NCBI GenBank assembly: GCA_951217055.1
Contig: OX578277.1
Span: 55,261,044 to 55,325,043, forward strand
DNA from: Gerris lacustris
Lineage: Eukaryota; Arthropoda; Insecta; Hemiptera; Gerridae
Length of the DNA stretch: 64,000 nt
Direction of reading: 5' to 3'
Part shown: positions 54,995 through 64,000 of the stretch, piece by piece
Numbering within the stretch: position 1 is the stretch's first letter
Layout: each line of letters begins with the position of its first letter
Position numbers and translations under genes: made by a program
The notes under the pieces: model-generated
Database searches by the model: none
What the model was told of the DNA's origin: nothing
What the model saw: only the letters and a program-made list of their open reading frames with translations

Positions 54995-55187
54995 GGATCA
55001 GTCAAAAGTAAAAAAAAAAATAACAAGTTTTTTATTACCGGCGTTTTGGTAAATATACTTGCTTCTTCTAGGTATTAACAAGAAGCTCTACCATTCTAGT
55101 TTATATCTTAAAGAAGGACATATATATTTTGAAACGTCAGTAATCTAAAACTACATATATGTTGTTTCTTTAAATGTTGACTGATCC
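54995..55187. mobile_element. 193-bp MITE with 3-bp TTA duplication (Harbinger-like)
   Basis: The ends GGATCAGTCAA and TTGACTGATCC are exact inverted repeats of 11 bp, with TTA immediately outside both. A TTA/TAA duplication and a GG-starting terminus are typical of PIF/Harbinger (Tourist-like) MITEs. The interior contains ATTACCGGCGTTTTGG and GCTTCTTCTAG, a diverged version of the hammerhead-like text at 50.7 kb. No coding frame. Confidence 0.6.
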
Positions 55188-56399
55188 TTATTATCCTAAA
55201 AATAATATTGAATAAATAAGATAGGATAGGAATAAATAAATTTACTTCGGATATTTTCTGCCAGTCACTCACAATGACCGGTTCTTATGTATAAATTTAG
55301 TATAGATTGGTTCTAATAATTCTTTATATTTTCAAGAAATAATTATCTTTCTTCCAGACAGTATACTAATCCTGGTTTTAAAATTATGGATTTAAAAGCC
55401 TTAAATTTTCTCTTTTTCGCTGATAACCTATAAAATCCTGATAGTGCCATTCATTTTACTAATCCTCGTTCACATTTTTTTTTCTTTTTTCAAATATTTG
55501 AGGTGACTGAACTTCCTAGGCATTTGATTTTATTTTATTTTCTGAGGCTACATTTAGGAATCTGTTTGCTATTGAAATGAAATGTTAATGTTTCTTTTGT
55601 TGTTTACGATGTAGTTTACGCTTTTCCGTGTTGCCATACTTCTTGTCCAGGTGGTTTATTTCCATCATTTTGTTTTCATTCTCTCTAGAATTAATAGATA
55701 TTTTCGGCTGATCCTACAGTAGAAACGGGAAGGCGTTTTCGAGCCTTTATAAACTGCCTTAAACACCCTCATCATCTGAAAACTGATGTAGATGTCAAAC
55801 CATTTTTCTCTTTCTCCGTTTGTCATCCAGTGACTCATTTTATTTTAGGACCTGACACTATTAAGCTGGAAGACAAGGCATTATTATTTTTATATCTATA
55901 TTTTTTGTGGGACCGACGATTCCAATTAATCAGAGTTTATAAAAATGCACCGAAATGAGTTATAAACACTTTTGTTTAAAATATTCTTTTACAAGATATT
56001 TTTATATTTCAAAATTTATTATCTTGTTAATTCTGTAGGTATATATTTTAGTTATGGAATATAAAAAAATAAAACATAGTATAGGAGTACTGTCCAAGAT
56101 ATTTCTAGTTATTTGTTTCGTCTTCTCCTTACGATTTTACTAAACTTTAAGCTTTGATCATACTTGTATATTCTATGTTATTCTTTGAACTTTTCGAATT
56201 AAACTTTAATCTTTAAAATACTCTTGTTATTTTATTTATAATCTTATAACCTTCAAAATGCGAAACTTTAGAGGTTCGAATTTTTATGTAAATGAGAAAA
56301 GAAAATGTACAATTCAGAGTTGAAATATTTATTGTAACTGACCGTTTACTTAAAGAACATGAATATCAAATGTGGTCAACATTATTAGTTTATTCAGCT
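55188..56399. other. AT-rich unique stretch
   Basis: No gene or named repeat seen. Confidence 0.5.
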
Positions 56400-56959
56400 C
56401 AGTGGAGCACCCCCGGGAGGGGGGGGGGGGGGGGGCTGAAGATGAAGAGCCTGAAGCCCGCCCCCAGAGCCTTAAAGAAAATATACGCACTTCAGAAAAT
56501 ACTACTTGTAAGGAAAACGATCAGTGTATTTTTTAATACTTACTAATCTTATAGTTTTTACAGGATATGTTTTTGGAGTTTCGTTGGTAAAACCAAAAAA
56601 AGAAACCCTTATAGTTTCGTTCATGTGTCTGTCTGTCACTCTGTACGGTTCCAATAACTTTTGAGGTATCAAATGAAAGGTATTGAAGAGTAGATTACAA
56701 AAATATTTAAAACTTGTGGAAAGCGTTTTCTACGCCATTTTGTCAAAAAAACATCATATCTTGCCCCCCCCCCCCCCCCTTTACTAATTTCATGTTTAGA
56801 ACACCAACGAAACCCTTTTTACGTGAGACTTCACGCACTACCAATTTATTTATACGGACTATAAATATCTCTCTCTCCCCCCTTTCCTGGTCATGAACTT
56901 ATAATAGTTTGGTTTCCAGCCCCCCCCCCCCCTAGAAAACAATCCTGGGTGTGCCTCTG
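56400..56959. mobile_element. hAT-like element with poly-G termini, carrying a nested insertion
   Basis: The left end is CAGTGGAGCACCCCCGGGAG followed by 17 G. The right end is 14 C, then AATCCTGGGTGTGCCTCTG. Reversed, that reads CAGAGGCACACCCAGG, so the termini are approximate inverted repeats of hAT style. I see no matching 8-bp flanks (ATTCAGCT against ATACCGGC). The centre holds the GGGTTT-type element at 56577, which must have inserted later, or else two broken elements lie side by side. Confidence 0.5.
56577..56840 (+). mobile_element. Modular GGGTTT element, single-module deletion derivative
   Basis: It starts GAGTTTCGTTGGTAAAACC and reads CTGTCTGTCACTCTGTACGG exactly as in the 52475 copy. 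It then jumps from AATAACTTTTGA straight into GGTATCAAATGAAAGGTATT and finishes ACCAACGAAACCCTTTTTAC plus the GTGAGACTTCACG hairpin. It keeps one module where the 52475 copy has three. A 16-C run lies at about 56764-56779. Confidence 0.7.
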
Positions 56960-58522
56960 ATACCGGCAGAGACATATTTTTTCACATCAACTGCAATTGA
57001 GGAAATCAATTAAAAAAAAGAAAATAATAATTTGAACCATTTGTAAATTTTACTATTATAAGCATTCGTGAATTTTTTTTTGTAAAAACAAATCGCCCAG
57101 TAGGTTTAATTTTTTTTTCAAATAATCTGCATTGACTGCATTGGTATAAAAGTTACAATGCAGTTTTTGCAAAATTAATTAATATTCAATACAATCTCAT
57201 AATAAATATATATATATCATCTTTAATAAATGGTTTTGTAAAATATATTATTATTATAATGTCTTTTTTAATTAATTTAATTTACGAATTAAATTGTCAA
57301 GAAGCATGAAATAAACTTTCTTGACCTTGAATAGGTAAGAATCTACTGGTATCATGAAATTTTATATTTTTTATATGGAGGTCATATTGGAAACGAATTG
57401 GATCCGTGTATTACGAGAATAAAAAAAATATTACTTGTCAATAAATAGTGTTTTTAATTTTTAAAAACACTAAAATTTTAATTTTAGTGAACTTTTACTT
57501 TTCCCTATAGTATGTAGGTAACTCTGTGTTAATAACAAAAAAAGTTATTAACTTTATATTATTAAAAGTAATAGTGTAGTGAAAAAAAAGAATGAAGTAT
57601 TACTGATTAATGTTAGATTAACAATGCATTTTGAAATAAATTACGTATTTTATTCTCCATGTACCTACTATTAATTAGTCTCAAAATGTATAAATTGTTA
57701 CATATCTTAATTTTTCTTTCTTGATTTAAAAGAGTAACCAGTATACATCTTCATACGTTTATTGTGTCATTAACCGTTTTTCTTGTTTAAAACGATACTA
57801 TTATTTTATTAATTTAGATTTATTTTCAGGCTGATAATGTGATATGTGAATATTTTTCCACTTATTAAATGTTTTACACTTTAATATTGTAACTCATACC
57901 TGTCATTATAATTTCAAAACTATCAGTTACACTATGTTCACAATGTAATTTTTTTCTCTTTCCCTCCCCACTTCTGTTTTGCACACCTGCCTCGGTGTAA
58001 AAGTAACACTTAATGTAAAAGCTTGCATTTTCTCTCTCTCTCTCTCTCTTACGCACATAAGATAGTGAAAATTACAGGTAGTGAAGGAGGATCTCACATT
58101 ACAAGGTGGTTATAATATTGAGGGAACCTTGCCTACCTCATAAGAATACAATTTGTGGTAAACGCACACGATAAAAAAAAGACATTAGTACACACCCAAT
58201 ATTTTTTGTTTTTTTAAATTACGGTTGAATAATTGTACATTAATTAAATAATTATTTATTATTCCTGTTTTTTCATACTTTAATTTCATTTTACTCTTTT
58301 GATATTATTTTTTTAACTACCGTATATTGTTTCAACTGTTCTATAATATTATAGTGTAGTCTTCCGCGTTCAAAGTTAGAATAAGCCAAAATCTTCCGGA
58401 GAAAATCGAGTCAGAGAATTTGTGTCTGTCATTTTAAACTAATTACAGATCCTTATCAATAGAGTAGGCGAACTGTTAAGTCAAATTGGACTTCCTAATA
58501 TCTGATTAAATCTAGGTGTAAG
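56960..58522. other. AT-rich stretch with (TC)n run
   Basis: A (TC)10 tract at 58031-58049 and no supported gene. The minus-strand frame over it is an arginine/glutamate repeat artefact. Confidence 0.5.
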
Positions 58523-59670
58523 CAGGGGTGCCCACAGAGGGGGGTTATGACGCAGACTGCGTCGTTAAAATCTTGGGGGGGTTAGTAAGTAGCTCTTATT
58601 TCCACTTTGGGGGGGGGGGGGGGTGGATGTGATAATAAATATGTTTCTTAGTTCTTTTCCTGTAAGGACAATCTTGCCCTCAGAAATCCTTAAAACTCAT
58701 CTTTTTGCACTTCAATTTTCAAAAATTCTCCGGGGGAGGACCCCCCGCCGTTATTTGCCCAAAGAGGCCAAGATGCTAACTTTCCCAGGAGCCCGGAAAT
58801 CCTCTCAATGGCCCTGCTAGCGGTTCGGCTGATTAAGCAATGAGCAGAGTTAAAATAATCAAAGACAGACTAAGGACTACAATGAGAGACACATGGCTTT
58901 CTGACTTAATGGTCATTTCTGCTGGAAAAGATGTATTAGATTCAATTTCCACAAACGAAATCTTATTGATGGATTTGCTTTATCAACATCACAAAGAAAA
59001 ATTACTTGTCCGGGCTTAGAAATTACTTGTCCTCTTACTTGTCTTATTTCTGTTACACTGAGACTTTCCTTTCTTTTTTGTCATTTATTCAAATCAAGAG
59101 TTTTATAATGACTTTTCTTCACTTTAACTTTACAAAAAGATTTTTGAAACGTTCAGTATCATTTTCATGCACTAAGAACAGGATGTAGCATATTTTCAAT
59201 AAATATTAGTATAGACTCTGCCAATATTAGTTTCCTAAAAATTTGTTTGGATACAATTTTGTAGGCAGGTATAGTTTTAGTTAAATTTGTACGTGATATG
59301 ATATAAGTTTTTGTATTCATATTGAATTTTGTATTAGGTTTGTGTGTTTTAGTACTTGTGATTTGTTTTATATAAAATAGAACAATCCTCATATAATATG
59401 TGGGCCCATATAATGCAAAAATCGTGAACGAACTGTTATTTTTTAATAAAGTCTCAGGTTAACTATAAAAGGAGTTTTATTTCATTTTATTCTAAAATGT
59501 AACGATTTGTACATTATAAATACTGACAAATATAAGTTAGGTAAAGTATTTATATTTTACCAACATAACTTAAACCGAAGAAGATGTATATATATTAACA
59601 TACCTCAAAAAGTTGGGGGGGGGGGGGGAGGGGGTTGCGTCATAGAGCTTAGGGGGGGTGGGCACCCCTG
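58523..59670 (+). mobile_element. Decayed hAT element retaining the transposase C-terminus
   Basis: The ends CAGGGGTGCCCAC and GTGGGCACCCCTG are perfect 13-bp inverted repeats. The flanks share GTGTAAG (58515-58521 on the left, from 59671 on the right), consistent with the 7-8-bp duplication of hAT transposases. Poly-G tracts lie just inside both ends (15 G at 58609-58623, 12 G near 59616). An hAT transposase tail is encoded at 58840-59019. At 1.15 kb it is too short for an autonomous hAT (usually 2.5-5 kb), so most of the gene has been deleted. Confidence 0.88.
58840..59019 (+). CDS. hAT transposase C-terminal (dimerisation) domain remnant
   Basis: Fifty-nine codons from ATG at 58840 to TAG at 59017-59019. 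The reading RVKIIKDRLRTTMRDTWLSD matches the conserved RxKxIKxxLRxTMxxxRL core of the hAT dimerisation domain. It is followed by the usual acidic/hydrophobic helix (EILLMDLLYQHHKEK) and ends at a natural-looking stop. In intact proteins this region mediates oligomerisation and contributes to the RNase-H-like fold at the protein's end. Here the zinc-finger, DDE and insertion domains are absent, and a TAA lies six bases upstream of the ATG. The ATG is therefore probably an internal methionine and the product non-functional. It sits inside the inverted-repeat-bounded element at 58523, in the same orientation. Confidence 0.75.
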   Translation: MSRVKIIKDRLRTTMRDTWLSDLMVISAGKDVLDSISTNEILLMDLLYQHHKEKLLVRA

Positions 59671-61716
59671 GTGTAAGGTTCAAAAGTTGTGTACCCCAAG
59701 GCACTCTCGCCCGAACCTTTGACACTGGCCTCCATTAGTGTTGTTAATAAAGTGGATTTTACAGTGTAAATTGATATTAACTTATTTTTAAAAATAAGTT
59801 TAAAAAAAATTATATTCATTTTACTCATTTTTAGATTAGGTAATTCACATACTATCCACAAAAGCTTTGTCAATACTTTTGAATTATTATAATATATAAT
59901 TTTTTTATGATTGAGGATTAACAATTCAAGTTAACTCTTGATGTTTTTTTTTTATTCAGTATGCATATAATCGTTTCTGAATCATATATTTTTTTTCTTT
60001 TTCTCGGAAAGAATTGGTAAGACTGAACAACACACAATTGCTTTTCGTTCTTATTATTCTTGTTTGTATCATTCAACATTCTTTCACAAGAAATTGGATA
60101 TTCACAAGTTATAAATAAAATATGTACCACGTATGAAGTATTTTTATAGCAAACATCTCCATTATCCCGAGTAATATGTATTCTTATTCTTTATATAGAG
60201 CTGTATAGTTTGACGTTATACGGTAGTAGATATATTTTGATCGTAATGTTAAACATTTTCCTCGTATATTTCAAATATTATCTGTGCTATCATTTTCGAT
60301 TTTGGGTTTTTTAAACATATATTATTTACAGATGTAAAACGAAATAAATAAATCGATCTTAAATAAAATGTTTGGTGTATCAAATACCGTTTTTCTTTTT
60401 GTTCCTAACTTAAGTTTTGTTTTAAATTTTTTTTAATATTGAATTAGATACGGCAGGTACAGATATTGACCACAAGCGTTTAAGCTCTGGTTTTGCCTTA
60501 ATAATGCTATTGTGTAGACGTTTTCTTAGACAGAATGAAAGTCTTGACTGGGTTACTGAAAAAAAAACAAAAAAAAAAACAGTACTACATTACCAATTCA
60601 TATGATCCTGACTTTTCAGTCACAAAATTTATTTTTGTTTATTAATGTTTATTAAAACATTAATAAACAAAATCCGCGTTTTCCGTGAAACTGAAGAGTG
60701 ATTATTATAATAATCATTGTTCTCGCATCGAAGCCTACGTATAAAGGCTTCGACATGAAGCCCTAATGAACGCCTTGGTATATTTGTAAAAGGCTAATAC
60801 GCTCGTTATAAAATGATATTAAATCCTCTTGTAGATTCATTTCAGTATTATTCTAATACTTTAGGGCTGCATAAATTTGACTATGATCAACTATAATTTT
60901 ATATATTTCAAAATATAATTATTATTTCTTTCAACTGCACTTATATATTCAAGTTAATTGTTATTACTATTACATTTTATGATTTTAAATAGGTAAATTT
61001 AAATGTAAAATATTATTACTAACTATATATTTAGAGTAACTGTTGCTAGATAAATTAAAAAAATATCTTTTAATTAATTATCATCTTAATGATCAACTAT
61101 TTAATTAATCTTAACCATTCAAATTGTTTAATAGGTTAAATAGTTTAAGTCCTACTAATTATACCATCTTTATACCATTATTAATTATTTTTCTCAATTA
61201 AGCATATTTTAATTTTTGTCGATCTAATGGTAGATATTTTGTCTGGTTTAGTCAAAAAGTAGATACGCGATTACTTATCTTTCAGTTATTATGAAGTTGG
61301 TAGATTCATTAAATATTATTACCCTCTGACGATTTTAATTGCTTTGCTTAATTTTAATGATATTACCTTTTCATTTCTAATTATTCATTTGATTATAGCC
61401 AGTAAAAAGGCATTGTTTAAGAGCACGCTTTTTTTCTTGAGTTTATAGTTTTTTTGTTGATATAATAATTGTACCAACCATTCAATATAAGATTATACTA
61501 AAGTATGATAAAATTAGAACACCATATCATTCTATTAAGTGGAGTTATATATTATTTATGTAATTAAAGATAATCCACAAATAAATAAATAATATTTGCC
61601 TTATACTCATTAATATTAAACATTAAACTAATTCGATGTCCTTTGTCAGGAAATACTTTTACAGCTGATTTTAGCTGCAAGGCATTTGAATATTAATTGA
61701 TTACTTTATAAATAGA
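59671..61716. other. AT-rich DNA without genes
   Basis: It holds one perfect hairpin (annotated separately) and a 9-bp stem TCGAAGCCT/AGGCTTCGA at 60728-60753. Nothing else recognised. Confidence 0.5.
60633..60672. repeat. Perfect hairpin, 18-bp arms, ATTA loop
   Basis: TTTTGTTTATTAATGTTT pairs exactly with AAACATTAATAAACAAAA across ATTA. Confidence 0.9.
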
Positions 61717-62275
61717 GTCTAATTAGTGTGGCTCATAGCTTCCTCGGGTACTTCACTGATGATATGGCTGTGGGGGTATTTAATGTTGTTAACCCATTAT
61801 TGTAATTTATATTTAAGATTTCCCCCTTTTTTTAATTTTTTTACATGAATCAAATATTTAAGTTTAGCAAAATGTATTGAGCGCAGATGGTTGAAATTAT
61901 TATGGGACCATCTTTGGGCTATATTTGACAAAACGCCTTAATTTCTTAAAAATAAGATAAGTAATTTTATAGATATAGGTGTTAATAAAAAAACCTTTGT
62001 GGGCCTGTGGAAGAAAACTCAATGGTTGCAAAATGTTGACCCTTTATTTGTACATATAATTATTTAATTAATGTACAATTATTCAACCGTAAACATTTTA
62101 ATGTTGGTTCGCAAACATTGTGGGCAGACCGACAGACAGACAAGGAAACAAAAAGTCCATAATGACTGGATTTCTTCATGGAATTTTTGAAAATGGAGAC
62201 AGACATAAGAAATGTTCGTTCTTCAAAACGATCACATAGCTTTCGATTCCTTCGGTAAGCTCAGAAGCAAAAATT
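61717..62275 (+). repeat. Family-A repeat, longest copy
   Basis: It starts AGTGTGGCTCATAGCTTCCT and carries a long AT-rich interior. It then reads GACAGACAGACAAGG, GGATTTCTTCATGGAATTT, TGTTCGTTCTTCAAAACGAT and CCTTCGGTAAGCTCAGAAGC at its end. This copy best defines both ends of the family. I see no coding frame and no clear target duplication. Confidence 0.6.
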
Positions 62276-64000
62276 ATTGAATTTGCAAAAGTCTGCAAAT
62301 ATTTAAAAATATTTTTGCATGGGTTCCTATTCTGATCTTAGTGCGAACTTTCGATGTTTTCTTTTAAGTTCATAGTTATTTTAATTTGTTAAAAATTAAA
62401 AAAAAAAATCTTATAATGACCTTCATTAATAAAAAGGATGTGACTAACATTTCCTGCGAAAGGGGTATTTGGTCGAGTTAAGAGTTCATCTTTGACTGAT
62501 TGGTTCCCAAGTCAAAACGGATTTGAGTGATGAATGTAGTCTATAGGTCTTCATTGCCACGGGTTTAGGGTAGGGTGTGAATGATGGGGCTCCGGTATAC
62601 TTTCAGTTCTTTCTGATGTTGCTCCGATCTTGTAATACTTCTCCACTGGTCCTAAGTATCAAGCCCTGAGGCGGCGGAGTTAGTGTAGGCTCTGTTTTTA
62701 TTTTCTTCACCACAAAAACAACGGTATATTATAAAGTCGATGAACGTCCGTGGAAGAAAGGCAAAAAAGAATCTGTGCCGTAGAAGATACAAAGAGGAAT
62801 ATCATCAATCAGGAGGCCATCGACTCTAAGACTTGCTTGGCCCCTGTACTTGAACCATCAAGTTGGAAAGAGTAATAGACTGGGCCAAGGAGGAAAACAC
62901 GCCTGATTAATAAACGATATGGGCAGCTCATTTTTGTACGATCCTTTTAAGAAAATTTTTACTTGCTGGGCTTAATTTTTAATTTTTTTTACACTTGATT
63001 TGTAATATATTCACTTTTTTCAGTATATTATAGAAGAAAACCGTATCCTACCTGTTTGTACAAGTATGTGTATTTACAGATTAAGAAAACCTGGACAGAA
63101 GGCTTATCCTTACCCAAAATTTAAATTAGTGCATGTAGTACAGATAATAAATCAGTAGAAAATTTATTTATTACTTAGATTTTGTAACAAAAGTTTGATA
63201 ATTGTAGATCTCATGGAGTTCGCGTGCTTGCAATTGAGGTAGTTTCGCTGTTTATAAATCATTATGGCTATCACTCTCTAACTTTTTTTTCCAAAACACA
63301 GTCAGCTGATTTAATCAAGTTTCTTCGGGTTGTAAACGATTAAAAAAAAATATAATAATAACTAAACAAACCCTTGCAACAGTTTGTTAAGTACAGTTTT
63401 CTACTTCAAAAGTATTTTTTTATCATTATATTTGTTCATTTCAGTTACATTGTTTGAATGATTTTACAACCAAATATTTTTTAAGTTTATCTGCATATAA
63501 GTTGACGGTATATTTTCTTTTCTTACAACTAACAAAGAGCAATATCGAAGTACTTTTAATATGCCTGCAATACGATTATTGTCAATGTTACGCTTAGTGA
63601 ACCATAGTTCCTTCTGATGCTATAGGGACATTAAACAAAGTACATTAATCTAAAAGAAATTTCTTTAACAGAAGTGTATTTTGAAAATATGCAAATGCAT
63701 GTACACAATCTAATGAGAATTTATATACCGTGCACCGAGAACTATAAAAGGTAAGGTTACTTAACAGAATCGGATTTTTAAATTCATTTAGCAGCGCGGG
63801 TGGGTTTATCTTTAGTAAAACTTACTAACTGCAGTTAGTTATGATTATGACTGCTGTAATTCGAATGTAGACGAAACTTTGGTTTAGATAGTCATTAACC
63901 CCGAAGAATTTTCCTGCAGTATTAATGAAGCTATGGCCAAGCACCAAGCACCCTAGGAGATGCTGACGGACAGAATGTTCATTACATGTAGGGTGGACTA
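62276..64000. other. Right end of window, GC-richer patch without a recognised gene
   Basis: 62440-62900 is GC-richer. It includes CTGAGGCGGCGGAGTTAG and a plus-strand start ATGAACGTCCGTGGAAG whose frame stops within about 30 codons. It looks like a decayed element or gene fragment that I cannot place. At 63947-63995 CACCCTA faces TAGGGTG, a 7-bp inverted repeat that might mark a further element running to the window end. Confidence 0.4.

Overview
The window looks like nuclear DNA from an animal with an AT-rich genome, most likely an arthropod. I base that on the composition (roughly 70% A+T by eye), long (TA)n/(GT)n microsatellites, short frames that stop often, and a dense mixture of hAT, piggyBac-like, Helitron/Helentron-like and palindromic foldback elements. 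I see no complete protein-coding gene, no rRNA, no convincing functional tRNA, and nothing prokaryotic. The open frames have the length spectrum expected by chance in AT-rich DNA, and the two longest are translations of TA/CA/GT microsatellites.

Layout. 1-9 kb: a degenerate short-motif repeat, microsatellites, a 'GACAGACAG' repeat family (family A), a piggyBac-like TTAA element, two head-to-head Helentron-like elements and a 969-bp foldback. 9-17 kb: AT-rich unique DNA with one GC-rich stop-free island (12.75-13.18 kb). 17-21.4 kb: two more palindromic elements, an hAT MITE with an 8-bp target duplication, and a modular element starting GGGTTTCG. 21.4-35 kb: mostly unique DNA with a complex interlocked inverted repeat (24.5-25.1 kb), two members of one foldback family (27.2 and 30.4 kb), a 52-bp minisatellite, a possible recursive splice site and one candidate first coding exon (33.2 kb). 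35-44.5 kb: AT-rich and nearly empty. 44.5-53.5 kb: a 2.25-kb Helitron with higher-order internal repeats, a third Helentron-like copy, a GC-balanced island with promoter-like motifs, a candidate last exon and several layered repeats. 53.5-64 kb: hAT-type elements, including the only recognisable coding sequence, a 59-residue C-terminal hAT transposase remnant at 58.84-59.02 kb, with unusual poly-G/poly-C tracts.

The most reasonable reading is an intergenic or long-intron region that has served as a landing site for non-autonomous transposons. The candidate exons are hypotheses from splice-site consensus and reading frame only. The best-supported unusual structures are the Helentron-like family with asymmetric terminal repeats, the AAB-ordered Helitron array, the modular GGGTTT elements, and the interlocked inverted repeats at 24.5 kb.
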